In this document: piece after piece, positions 22,324-33,679 of the stretch
How the letters are laid out: each line of letters begins with the position of its first letter
How positions within the stretch are numbered: position 1 is the stretch's first letter
Assembly (NCBI GenBank): GCA_014526335.1
Contig: JACTAT010000039.1
Span: 327,926-391,925 of the forward strand
DNA from: Chrysaora quinquecirrha
Lineage: Eukaryota; Cnidaria; Scyphozoa; Semaeostomeae; Pelagiidae
Length of the DNA: 64,000 nt
Direction: 5' to 3'
The notes under the pieces: model-generated
The model's database searches: none
Told to the model about the DNA's origin: nothing
What the model saw: the letters and a program-made list of their open reading frames with translations, nothing else
Position numbers and translations under genes: made by a program

Positions 22324-23512
22324 TTTATGTCCGAAGGACATATTAAAACGGTGTCGTGGAACGCATGTATACATAGAAAATAGGTAGGTAGATAGGTAGA
22401 TAGGCATATAGACGCTTTTTCCTGCCAAACCGCGTAACAAAAGATAAAACCACAAATGATAGGAATTAAACTTTGAAATCGCCGTTAAGTGTTGTCGTTA
22501 GTGGGCATAATTAACAAAATGCAATTGCTTGCCAAAAACATCAATTAGTATAAACTGTTAGTGTAGCGCAGTGGAATAATGCGCTTGATTGTTGGGCTAA
22601 GGGTTGTGAGTTCGATCCACTATGCAGGAACATTCTAACATTAAAGATTTTCAAAACTAACAATTTGACACCATGATTTTCTCGCAAAAAAGCCGGCTCG
22701 GTCGAGCTTAGAAAAAAAGGTTTGACTACAATATTGCAAAATGTTGCTCGAATCTAATTTGATTTGATTTTTTGTTTTGAAATATTTTCATACAATTTGA
22801 TTGGGTTGTTATTGTCAGAAGTTTCTAGAAGTCGTCTCAGGTATAAGATATTTTCGTGCTGAAGAGAGGAGGAGATTGTGGCGCAGTAGAAATTGTGGCC
22901 AAGTTAAACAGAAGAATTTTTTGCAAAACAGTTTGCGGCTTCGAGAATCATCTGAAAATGAATGACTCAAAGTTGGCAATCAATTCTTCTAAGTGCTACT
23001 AATGATCGAATATAGTCATCTGCATAGTATGCGAATTCGAATTGATTAGTACAGTATACGTAACTACAGAATTTCGGTTTTCGATTCAAAGTTTTGGGAT
23101 TCTTCCAGGAAAGGTTCATCTGATCATCAATGTCATGATTCGCATTATCATCATTATGGATCACCATCATCATCATCATCATCATCATCATCACCATCAC
23201 CAGTCATCGTCTTCAAAATGATCATCATTGTTTAAGAAGATGATGATCGTGTTGAAGACGATGATGATCATGTTGAAGACGGTTATCATCATTGTCCTCT
23301 TCAACATGACCACGTATCATCATCATCATTATCATCATCATCATTATCATCATCATCATCATCATCGTCATAGCCATGAACATAATCATCATTCTTATCA
23401 TTTTGTCTTCTTCTTCGTCATCTTCGTCATTATTATCATCATCTTCATCGTTATTATCATCATCATCAGCGTCCTTCGGACATTGCTACAGCGTTGCTAT
23501 TTTTTAAACCAA
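22324..23512 (+). repeat. Family 12 element, tandem copy B
   Basis: Begins immediately after copy A with TTTATGTCCGAAGGACATAT and ends GTCCTTCGGACATTGCTAC. Its microsatellite is in the opposite sense, (ATC)n, near 23160-23470. It also contains a tRNA-like stretch. Confidence 0.6.
22556..22635 (+). repeat. tRNA-like (pol III A/B-box) stretch, probably SINE-derived
   Basis: TAGCGCAGTGGAATAATGCGC resembles an A box and GAGTTCGATCC a B box at tRNA spacing. The 3' side does not close a convincing acceptor stem, so this is tRNA-derived rather than a working tRNA gene. Confidence 0.4.
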
Positions 23513-24031
23513 TTATGCTGTACTGATTTTATACCTATTAAGGCGAAATGATACAATTTTTGTCGAGCGTTTTGTATCGGGCTCTCGGCGAAGTTTATTT
23601 TCTGGCTGTGTGATTTGTGCTTGTGCGAATTCTCCGGCGTATGGGGGTGAAGCCCAAAACCGAAGACAAAACACACCTAATGCTTATAAAAATGCAATTT
23701 CATCAGAGTTAATTTCTCGAGGGGATTTTTGGCTCTTGGTCCACATGGGATTAGGGTTTTGTTTACCCCAGAAGGAAATTAAACATGTAATCACCAAATA
23801 GGGAGGTTATGTGTTGTAATGTAATTCCTCGGAGGCTGCGAAGAGGTTGAAGAACCCGCCAAGACGAAGACCCAAGAGACGGGGGGAACAGGGAAAGAAA
23901 AGGAGGAGTGAGTTGTTGACGAAGAAACGACACGTGACACATGAAGTGAAGAGTCGAAGTGAACTGAACAGCACAGTTGAAAAGTGAAGTGAGAGTTAGA
24001 GCGGAGGAAGCAGGCCTCAGAACAAGAATAA

Positions 24032-26037
24032 ATGGAGAGCAGAGGTCGAGGGAAGTCTCTGATTTCCCTGTTCAATAAACTTAAAGAAAATGACAATAAA
24101 AAAGAAATATTTGAGGCGAGTATCTAGTTCCACAGGCTTATCTTATTTAGGCCAGACAGAGACAAGTCAAAAGACATCAGACCGTCGTCCTTGACTCCTT
24201 GTACCTAGATAGATTGGCCCTAGCTGCCTAGGCCAATTTATTGGTCTTAGGCTCGACCGTGTTGTTTTCGCGGGAACAGTTTATAATTAAAATTAAAATT
24301 ATCAGGACCAGAATTTCTTGAACACTTGATTTTTAGGAATTCATTCTTTATTATTATCTTCAAGAATTGGTTTATTAATTTTTTTATCAAAGAAACAGAC
24401 TGACTGACTGACAGATTAAATTATCTAGTTTTTGAACAGGAACAGATATCATCACAGATCATAGGTACTTTATCTACATCCACACACTCACAACACACGT
24501 GAAAGTAGACCCACCCACATGGACAAGTGTTGCATCAAAAGAGGAGTTAATTAGTTCTTTCATTTCGAACCCATTATGATCCAATCTGTGGAGTATGGCC
24601 TTGGCACCCATGAGATAAACAATAGAACAATATAAAAAAAAATGGAAAGATGCTTTTGCATGCATGAGATCTTTTCGTGAACTGCTGTACCCCACAGATT
24701 GGATTATGATTGCCAAAAGGTGTCATTATAGGAAACAATTCAAACAATAGGTACATCAATATTATATATTCCCTTCAATAGATCACTTCTGTAGAGTTAA
24801 AATTTCTTGAAATTACAGGACATAAAGTTTTTTATTTTTTGATGCAAAAATGGTATAAAGCACAAAAAAATTTTGTCTAGGGTAGTGAAACGTTTTATCT
24901 GGAAATTTATATCCTTAATACAATTTTACATGTTGCCATCAAAATTCAAAAAGTCAATATCTTGTGATTTTGAGAAATGTCAATGCTGTCAGCTGTTTAC
25001 AGAAATGATCTGAAAGTAACCATAAGTGAGTAAGATGAACCATTCATACACTATGCAGACTGGTGCCAAGTTATAACTTTGAATTTCCCTTTTCCAGGTA
25101 GAAAAAAGTCTGTCAAAAGAAAAACTTCAGCAAGACCCAGAGATATTTGAAGATGCAGAAGTAAAAAAGGAGAAAAATAGCAATGGATGGAACCGTTCTG
25201 TTGATCAAAACAGTAATAATCGAAGACTGAGCTCCTTGGGCTCTTATTCATCAAGTGATGAATCAATTGATACTGCAACTGTGAGTAGTTAGAAGGGGGC
25301 TTTGGGCATTTGCCTCCCAGGTGAAGGCTAAATGGTGTTCCACCAATCGCTAGCATCTCAGTAGTATGCTTAATATTCAAGACCTCAACCCTGGCTGTGA
25401 CACTACCGTGGCTGGGCTTGACCCTGACCGCAATGAGCTCCCGATACTAAGAATCAGATGGATTACATCATGATGCCACAGCACTGCAATATTTTAATGT
25501 TCAACAACAAAGCAACATGTTAATGCTGTTAACTAGTGACCCCTTTATTGCACTAGAACCCTAAAGAGACTGTATTTTCTTTTCTTGCCAGGGGTCCAAA
25601 TAAATGGGGGCAGGAAGTTTTTTGAAAATTTAATAAACAGGGGGGTCCTAATAAGGTCCAGGGGATGGGGGAAATTTAATATGCATAGTTTACTCCTTTC
25701 ATAAATGGAATTTTTTCTTCAAAAATTAATAAACATTGCGGGTCCTAATAAGGTCTAAGGGGTGGGGGAAAGGTTCAAAATTAATAAATGGGGGGGCATT
25801 TATTTGACACCTATGAGTACATTTTGATTTTCATTGTTGCCTCACATCCCTAAAGTTTTTTCTGTTTTTTTGCAGGGTTGCATTTGCAATAGAGTTCAGA
25901 GGTTAATAATGTGCACCAATTGCAATACCTGGTTCAAAGGTAGGACAAGACGGCAGTGCCCCATCCATATCAATGTTATCCACCTTATGGACTTAGTTAA
26001 CTGCCACAACTGTGGCATGAAATTATCTATAGAATAG
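24032..26037 (+). CDS. Small protein with C-terminal zinc ribbon, incomplete model
   Basis: Three plausible plus-strand exons. Exon 24032-24119 starts with ATG and gives MESRGRGKSLISLFNKLKEN and nine more residues before a gtatct donor. Exon 25098-25280 gives 61 polar residues ending NNRRLSSLGSYSSSDESIDT plus AT before gtgagt. Exon 25876-26037, after a tgcag acceptor, ends in TAG and encodes four zinc-ligand pairs: CIC, CTNC, CPIH and CHNC, with a MDLVNC core. Exons 2 and 3 join in phase 0. Exon 1 ends in phase 1, so at least one exon with length 2 mod 3 is missing between 24119 and 25098, or exon 1 belongs elsewhere. I do not recognise the family. The cysteine pattern suggests a structural zinc-binding C-terminus rather than a DNA-binding finger array. 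Confidence 0.5.
24574..24708. repeat. Short inverted-repeat element
   Basis: ATGATCCAATCTGTGGAGTA at the left is mirrored by TACCCCACAGATTGGATTAT at the right, 135 bp in all. It looks like a small MITE; only one copy is seen. Confidence 0.45.
25318..25500 (+). repeat. SINE family A copy
   Basis: AGGTGAAGGCTAAATGGTGT, then CTAGCATCTCAGTAGTA, CCCTGGCTGTGACACTACCG and a 3' part ending GATGCCACAGCAC. It lies between exons 2 and 3 of the zinc-ribbon gene. Confidence 0.6.
25588..25812. repeat. Tandem/inverted repeat element (AATAAATGGGGG)
   Basis: Ends GGGTCCAAATAAATGGGGG and, inverted, GTGTCAAATAAATGCCCCC. Inside, GTCCTAATAAGGTC occurs twice about 95 bp apart, each followed by GGGGGAAA. It ends 64 nt before the acceptor of the last zinc-ribbon exon. 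Confidence 0.5.
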
Positions 26038-26093
26038 AAATTCAAGTATATGTGCAGTTTAGTCAAATATTCAAAATGGCTTGGAATAGAGGT

Positions 26094-26441
26094 TTCCGCA
26101 AAAGATGGCGGCCGTTTCTGTCAATCCCTTGTTTTCCTTTAGGTCTCTTGAAGGGAATTCTGGGAATAATTTCCTTAGTTACGAATTCAATGTCTGCAGC
26201 TAGACTTGCTTCCCAAGTCCCTAACTTTCGCTCACATTGAATTGAATTGATGTTGTTGTTGTTCGCTTCAGTCAGGTTTGAGCGTCCAGCAATTCAATTC
26301 AATAGCGATAACTGCGACTCATGTAGTAAGTCTAGTCTGCAGCTATGTTAAATACGAAACTAAGGAAATTATTCCCAGAATTCCTTTCAAAAATCCTTAA
26401 TGAAAACAATAGGCAAAAATCGGCGGCCATCTTTTGCGGAA
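26094..26441. repeat. Foldback MITE with AAGATGGCGGCC arms
   Basis: TTCCGCAAAAGATGGCGGCC at the left is mirrored by GGCGGCCATCTTTTGCGGAA at the right. The arms stay complementary for over 130 bp, including GGGAATTCTGGGAATAATTT and AGACTTG/CAAGTCT-like parts. AAGATGGCGGC is a YY1-type motif. Confidence 0.75.
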
Positions 26442-27534
26442 GCGTCTATTAGGCTTAGCTATGTTCACAAAATAACACAAAAATGCCATTCATTGGGTAC
26501 TTTGTTTTTAAACACACCCCTAAAGTCATTTCATATATTAATCAGTAATATATATGGTTTATAACAAAGTTTATTTATTCTTCGCTATTTTCATAGTTAG
26601 ATTCTATATATATTTATTTTGTTTATCGTTGAGCTCTGTTAATTAAATGTTTGGCTATTGGTTTTCTGTCATATTTAAGCTGGGTTTTCATTTATTTGCC
26701 CAGTGTGGATCCTTATTGCAGTGCTGCATTGCTGAGGAGTTTCGTAGCTTTTTTATGGGCAAACAAGCACACGAGCCAATCAATATGCATATTTGTTGGC
26801 CACGTGATATAACCCACGTCGAAGTCAACGTCGCTTGATTGACAGGCCTCAAAATGAGCCCAAATCGAATCTGTTAATGAAAAGGGTTGTTCCTCGGCTC
26901 CTTGGAATACAGTATCTGTTGAGTGGCTACCCTGTTAAATTTGCCTTGGTAAATCAATCTGTGGCAGTCGACATCGTGCAAAATATTTAGCTATTTTTCT
27001 ATTGACAAATTTATATTTTTGTAAGTTTATAACATTGACAATTCTCAGCTAATTTATACATTGGTAGCTGATTTTCTCCTTGTCGTTGTCGTTCAAGTTC
27101 AGATATATTATGTATATGGTAATTGTTAAATAATTATTATAAAGCGTCGTTTCCGTTTGTTGCAGCTAATTCGCTAATTTCGTATGGTTTATTAGTTCTG
27201 TAAACTTGTTTAGTTTTGGGGGAGTTAGTTGTAATTACAAAATCGAAATATTTGTAACTTTTGAAGTAGATTAAAATTATTTTGTTACAGTTATGAAGTT
27301 TATGATCCACAAAGAACTGTGTTCTACAATATGTATTATTTTATTTCGTCATCGACCTAATGCCCTGCGGAGCAGTACGAGATAACGCGGCACGCATGCG
27401 AGCCAGTTTTTGTACAAAAGTGTTTGTGAGACAGCTGCAAATATCCCACTTATAAGCTCCCCCACTTATAAGCTCCCTCGAAAATCTAAATCAAAACAGC
27501 CAGAGCTTTCACAGCAAATCCAGAATCAGTATTA
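26442..27534. other. Intergenic stretch, nothing recognised
   Basis: AT-rich, with no exon, long open frame or repeat that I can match elsewhere in the window. Confidence 0.45.
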
Positions 27535-28006
27535 GACCTTTTCAAGGAGATCTGGATCGGCACGACATTTTTCTGGAAAATGGTAGATATATTGAGTAAG
27601 GGAATCAACGGTCAATGTATAACGACCAAGATTACAGCCGTTCTACGAGAGGTAGTGCAGCAATTTTTACTTCTAATTCAAGATAATGGAAGACTAAGAT
27701 AGAAAAGGAATCTATGAAATTAAAAGTTAAAAAGATCTATAAAAACTCAGGAAACGAGATGGAAGTAGCTCAAAAAAGAAAATACTTGATTAAATGCCTC
27801 ATAGAACAGATTAAATGGGACTTGAATCCTTTCTTTCATTTTTACTCTTACTAAACATGAATTTTGAAGCAAAATTTGGTGCAATATTTCTCCTGAAACG
27901 ACTGCGATACTGGTCTTAGCACGTGGAGAGGATTCCCTTACTCAACTTGTCTACCATTTTCCAGAAAAATGTCGCGCCGACCCAGACCTCTTTGAAAAGA
28001 TCTATT
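27535..28006. repeat. MITE family 4, copy 1
   Basis: The left end with GAGATCTGGATCGGCACGAC and the right end GCGCCGACCCAGACCTCTTT are inverted repeats of about 60 bp. The centre has no coding potential. Further copies lie at 36014-36449 and 40727-41097. Confidence 0.75.
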
Positions 28007-28857
28007 CGCAGACCTATGAAACTGCCTGGAAGGATACGATCCCTAGATTTCCTCTGCTAAAAATTTCGAAAGCAAATATTTGGAGTTTTGGCCAAACCAT
28101 CAATAATCTTATGCTTTTTTGTTTGGTATATCGATGCTATATGTTCATGCAATGTCAACTTTAAGAATTTAATTAAGAATTAACAATACAGTCATATTAT
28201 CTTGACATGTGCAAGAAGTAAACATAATTATAAGAGGAAAGTTGAATCCAGGGACGTAGGAAGCATTTCAAACTTGGGGGGGCACAGCACTTTAAGGGCA
28301 CTTTTGCCACTCAGGGGGCACTTTCAAATACGTTGAATTTGCGCGTAATTACTGTGATACACAGCAGACAATGGTGCGAAATTCCCATAGAAGAGTGTTT
28401 TCATTTCACAACGTCACCAAACGAATATAAATCAGCAATAAAGTACAACCAAAAGGGGTAGAATCAAGAATTATTTTTGGCCATGGAACTGCCATATTAT
28501 ATTGCGAAATTTCTGCAAACCAGGAATCGTTTAAAGAGCTTCACAATTGGAACTTAAACGTTATTTTAATTTTTTAGCTTTAGGGGAATTCATATAAAAT
28601 TTGGAGTTTTGGATTATCAGTTGCTAAACAAATTTGTCATGAGACTATTTTTTGTTTAATTAGAGAATCTGGCAGCAGAAAGATAAGAGCTGTTATCCCT
28701 GACTGTGCGCTCATCACTCAAGAACAGACCCTGGCATTTCTGTGGCCAAAAATAAGTTTACTCTTTACACTTTTTGTCCATAGCTTTACGAAGCAGCTCA
28801 CTACAATAATAACAAAACAACATCAACACTGTTCGGTCCAGTAACTAAATGTTCAGC

Positions 28858-31610
28858 TTAAAACTTTCCGAAATAGTTTCGTCTCCTGTCACTCCTTTGG
28901 GCAAAGTCCCTGGCAATTTTGATGAGATCAATTACATCCGTCCTCTCTTTGTGAATGTGCAGCATCATTAAATTGTTATACCTCTGCTGTGTCATTCTAT
29001 TCCTGCTATAATGCTTTACCCTCCTTTGCACTGAAAAAGTTCGTTCTGCGGATGCAGCACTCATTGGTGCCAAAAGATAAATCTGTGCAAGCTTCATGAC
29101 AGTTGACAACAACACTTGATTGTTTGAGCAGCTTGACATTGCTGAAAATATCGTTTCCATTGAAGTAACTTTCTTCACTCCAGGGCAATACTGTCGTACG
29201 ATAGTTGGCATGAACTTCAGCTGTGCTCCTGCTTCTTCGAAATCTACTTGCTTACTATAGGTTTCACAGATTTGCTTGCTAAATTGAAAATGCTGTCCGT
29301 TGGCAGCATTTAAAAAGACCTCTTCGAGATTCTGTAGTGGCGCATATGAAGCCTCATCGAATCTCCGATTCAGCTCTGCAATACATGCATCGATGGCCTC
29401 ATAGTAGCTTGCTCTGTAATATGCCTCTGTAGATTCATGGTGGTGTTGTGAAGCCTCAAGAATCTGCAAGCGCCTTGGAACTTGTCTCCTTCTTGGAAGT
29501 TTGGGTTCCTCGACAAAATCGAATTCTGCCGCTTGAGTGGTCGTTTGCTGATAGAAGAAGGAAAAATCTTCTCTTTGCTGCTGTAAGTTTGCTTTGAGTG
29601 CAGTGACTCCAACCATTGCAGTTTGTGCTGATATGCCTTTAGTTTGCAGTGTCTTGGCAAGCTGCTCACATACGCTGAACAGGTTCAAGGCAAATCGCTG
29701 GCCAAAGTAGGTCTTGAACTTCGCCATCTTTCCCGCCAATCCATATGCTTTGTCTGACACCTCACGGATCGAACTTTCATTGGCTATGCTGAGCAAGGTT
29801 GCTTGAATGGCCGAATAGTTGTCAAGAATAGCAGAAACAGACTTTGTTCTTACAGTCCACCGTGTTGGACACAATAGATGCAAGCTGTCTACTGATCCAT
29901 CTGAACTGACATCTTTGGCAATGTCTTCGTAGATCGACATTCTTTTCGGTGAATTTCGTATGAAAACTGCAAGATCTTGGACAAATGAAAGAGTGTCGCG
30001 GATAATTTCACTTTCCTTGGCACATCCTTTGAGTGCTAGATCAAGTCTATGGTTGGCACAGTGAATTCGATGAGCTGCTGGATTCTCAGCTTGTATCCTT
30101 GTAGCAACTCCACTTAAGTGGCCACTCATTGCTGCTGCACCATCATAGGCTTGCCACCTGCAGTCATCAAGAAAAAGATTGCATCTCAGGAGAATATCTT
30201 TGAGACAGTTTGTAATTGTTTCAGCATCTGTTTCCTTTATGTGATGCATTCCTACAAAGTCTTCATGTGTGCTAAGCTCAGGAACTGAAACCCACCGTAA
30301 AATACATGTAAGCTGCTCCTTATTACTGATGTCTCGTGATTCATCTGCTATCAAACCAAATAAACCAGAGTTACTTCTGACATCTTCAAGGATAGAGCGG
30401 AGAACATCATTACCCATCATCTCAATCAATTCGTTAACAATAGTAGGACTTGTGTATTGACCTTCCTCTAACCATTTTTTCAAATTTGGAACATCCTCCG
30501 ATCTTGTCTTCAATAGTTGATAAAGATTGCTTTCTAATTCCTCATTCCCTCGGATGGCCATACCTTGGCGAGTTAAATACCGGAGGCTACTAAGCTGGCA
30601 TAAGAACATATCTCTGTGAATTGCCTGCTCTGATTTAAACTCCTTATCAAGAATAGCTCTAACATTCAAGTGAGGCATTCTAAGGGATTCCACTTTCTCA
30701 ACACATTCAGAATGGCAATGTGAACATCCGTGCTTGTGCAACTTTTCCAAGCATTTTTCCAGTTGCAAAAGTCCCCGTCACAAAATGCTTTCTCGGTCTT
30801 GTGGTAGCTGAACGATAGAAGTCCCATATTCGATGCTTTTCTGCAATAGAAACATGCAATTGTGCCCTTTGTTAAGCAGTAGCTTGCCCAGGGGTATTTT
30901 GCAAATACTGACAATGTACATTTGCGAATCTTTACATCTTTGCCACTGGTCGTCGTCTGCTTTTGTGATGTTTTCTTCAAATCATCTTCTGTAGGTACGA
31001 ATGGAGCATCATTTGAACAGCAGCGGGCAGTGCAGACAGATAGGATGGGCCCTTCCTGAACCTCAGCTTCGTTTGGTGCTACTTCTGAATGATCGCTGAT
31101 AGGAAAATCTGCAAATTCTTCATTGCTTACATTTGCATCGGAGGAGCAACCTTCAACTGCCTGAAACTCTGCAGATTCTTCATTGCATAAACTTGCATTT
31201 GAAGACCATCCATCAACTGCCACAACATGTGTTTCGATTGATACCGGTTCTGAGAACGTGAATGGTGTGATATTGGATCTCCGAGGAGCATTGTTGAAAT
31301 CTTGCCTCTCTTGTTGTATTAGACTCTCATGACTCACGTCTTCATTGCAATCTCTATGTTCTTGGACTCCAAAGATCGAGAAGCTCTCGATTTCAGCCCC
31401 TTTATTGCTGCCATCTGTTTCTTGCGATTCAAAGTGGTTTATCACGGGTTCTTGTGTAATTGTTTCTGTAGCAGTTTCTTCCTCCGTTTCTTCACTACAG
31501 GTGCTTGTATTTTTTTGCGATGCAAACAGAGACGTTATTTTCTTGACCTTACTGGCAGCTTTTTTCAATTCTTTCTCTTTCTTTCGTTTGCAGCGATCAG
31601 CGCGTGGCAT
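28858..31610 (-). pseudogene. hAT-family transposase (ZMYM1/DUF4371 type), one frameshift
   Basis: Two overlapping minus-strand frames (30666-31610, 314 residues; 28858-30768, 636 residues) read as one protein of about 920 residues. The first has a basic start, a long acidic linker and a TTF-type zinc-finger region (KYPWASYCLTKGTIACFYC). The second continues through the finger (CSHCHSECVEKV), the DUF4371 catalytic part (IGLIADESRDISNKEQL, GAAAMSG, HCANHRLDLAL) and the C-terminal hAT dimerisation region (MSAASAERTFSVQRRVK). The second frame has no ATG at its start and picks up at an A-run near 30745-30750, so one base has most likely been lost. Otherwise both frames are long and clean, so the element was active recently or the shift is a sequencing error. 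Family knowledge: such transposases are cut-and-paste enzymes, and host genes such as ZMYM1 derive from them. Confidence 0.82.
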
Positions 31611-31889
31611 GTTGGCAGAATCTAAACAGCAATAGAGTTATCGCACTAACTTGGCTGGTTAAAACCAAGTGCCACCCATGTTGAGTACCATATTAATTTG
31701 TGGCCTTGTTATGTTAGGTCATTAAAGGTATGAACAATAGGTGACAATTTTTAATAGGAGTCAAATTTCCGCTCTAGGTATATTGGTCCTTAAAAGTATA
31801 AACAATATAAGTCAATTCAAAACTGGGATCACTCAAACGGAAGTGCTTCACCTGTATAAGAGCAAATCTAAATTTCAATGTTTTTGAGA

Positions 31890-32034
31890 AAATACACTAT
31901 TTGTATAAGAACACAGTTTATAAAATGGAGAACAGTAGAGATAATAATAGCTTATAGTTTAGAACAATAGAAAAAATAAGAACATCTGAGCCTCGGCCAA
32001 AAGTTAGTGCTTCTTATATAAAGAAGAGTGTATT
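31890..32034. repeat. Family 7 MITE nested in the hAT element
   Basis: The left end AATACACTATTTGTATAAGA and the right end CTTCTTATATAAAGAAGAGT (then GTATT) form inverted ends. It lies inside the 5' non-coding part of the hAT transposon, so it inserted later. Confidence 0.5.
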
Positions 32035-32626
32035 GGATTAAATAGGCACTTCGCGAACAAAAAGGGCACTTTGTGAACAAAAAAGGGCACTTTGTGAACA
32101 AAAAAGGGCACTTTTTGTTTATTGCAAAATCTTTGGGGGGCACGTGCCCCCAGTGCCCCCCCGGTTCCTACGTCTCTGAAATCACCCCCCCACTCACTCC
32201 CAAACAATGTCAATCTGTTCGTCTACTGTCTGAACTTTTACAAATTGCATTACGGGTGCTTTGGGGATACTCTCACCGTCACGGGTCAACGTTGTTTGCG
32301 GGGGAGAGGTTTCAGTTGTTATAAATGCAGTAGAAATAGTTAAAGTGTTGCGAGACTTTCGGCAGGCATTGTAAAACATGTTTTTATCTTAGAAAACTTG
32401 TAAGAACACTTGCTTCGTTTTCATAATTATTTCTTATTTTATCGAACTGATTTCCACAATCGTATCACTCAATCCCCCTCTTCAAAATCCCCAAGGCAAA
32501 ATCCTCTGTAAAGGGGCACACTTCTTTTTTATAATTTTTGCCAAGGCTAGGTTCAATATTCTTATTTTTTTATTAATTTGAGGCTCGAGTGTTGTTAATG
32601 ATATTCTTTTTTCCTCGTTAGCATCT

Positions 32627-32862
32627 TGACTTCATTTTGTTCATTCGTCAGCATGTTCATTTCATTCTGCATTCATTCTACATTCGTCAGCATGTTTATT
32701 TTATCCTGTATTCCTGACCTTGTTCATTTCATCCTGTGTATTTCACCTTGTTCGTTTCAAACTACGTCAGCTTGTGAATTTCACCATTCAGTTTGTTAAT
32801 TTCAATCGGCATTCGTCAGCTGGTCTATTTTATTCTGCATTCGCCAACATTTTCATTATCGT
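32627..32862. repeat. Degenerate minisatellite (CATTCGTCAGCNTGTTNATT)
   Basis: Six or so imperfect units built from CATTCGTCAGC, ATGTTCATTTCAT and CCTGTATTC words. No coding potential. Confidence 0.55.
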
Positions 32863-33019
32863 GTTGTACTAAAGAGTCGCTATTGTAGTGGACGAAAAGT
32901 GTCTCAAAATATACCTTGACTAAACAGAAACATCATTTACTCGCTGTACTTTCCGAGTCAAAGCGGAGTAGAGCTTTGGGTTGTGTGTGTGTGACTCGGA
33001 GAGTTACTCCTCGATTCCA

Positions 33020-33090
33020 TTGAGTTCTATAGCTCAGCGGAAACGTCGTTGACGCTCTGATCATGCAGTCCAGGTTCGAATCCAAACTAT
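33020..33090 (+). repeat. tRNA-like SINE fragment
   Basis: TATAGCTCAGCGGAAACGTC resembles an A box and GGTTCGAATCC a perfect B box. A diverged relative with GATCATGCAGTCTGGGTTCA lies near 63360-63410. The acceptor stem does not pair. Confidence 0.4.
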
Positions 33091-33679
33091 TGTGGTAAGC
33101 CATTTGTGAAAAAATCTATCCTAGTGTTCGCTATTCATGACAAATATGGTCAATGAGTTCAGTTTCCCTTTAAAAATTTTCAAGGAGTTAGACTTCTGTG
33201 TTTCAATCGCTGTTAACATGATAACCAAATCAGCTGCTCCTTTAATAAATGAAAGTCAGTAAATATTGATTAGATCTTTACGAATTTATTACAAAATAAA
33301 ATTAACAAAATCCTTATCAAAATGATCTGAATGATTTTATAGATAAACCCGTACAAGAAGATTAATGTATAAAAAGGATTGTTAGAACAGTTGTAGATAG
33401 CATTCTTATTTAACCAGTACAGGTGAAATAGACACGAATTTGTTGGCTATAACTGCATGATGATTGTAAAAACAAGTTTTATCTTTCTTAAGTCTACCTT
33501 GAACGCATGATTCAGAGGAGTGGTAAAAGTCTCATGACAAGCTTACACCAACAGAGCTCGCCGTAGATGAAAAGTGGACCAATCAAGAGTAAGAAGTTAC
33601 AGTTGGTTTCCAAAGTAACTTGGCCTATGTGGGTGAGGTATGAGGTTTACTTACCTTTTCTCAACACTATACCGTTTCA

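Larger units (their letters stand above)
28249..32178 (-). mobile_element. hAT transposon, near-complete but frameshifted
   Basis: The terminal inverted repeats begin CAGGGACGTAGGAAGC at 28249 and, inverted from 32178, CAGAGACGTAGGAACC, each followed closely by a G-run and GGCAC. The right subterminal region has tandem copies of AAAGGGCACTTTGTGAAC (32055-32120). One two-part transposase frame fills the middle. The 8-bp flanks (GTTGAATC; AAATCACC) do not match, so the target duplication has decayed or one border is misplaced. Confidence 0.8.

Noticed and set aside
22556..22635. Functional tRNA gene
   Set aside because: Only the A- and B-box similarity holds; stems do not close.
24436..24470. 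Small linking exon for the zinc-ribbon gene
   Set aside because: The candidate (25 nt between a cag and gtactt) leaves an in-frame stop at the next exon's natural acceptor.
28858..30768. Separate gene starting near 30768
   Set aside because: There is no ATG at that point, and the sequence continues the zinc finger of the upstream frame; it is one frameshifted transposase.
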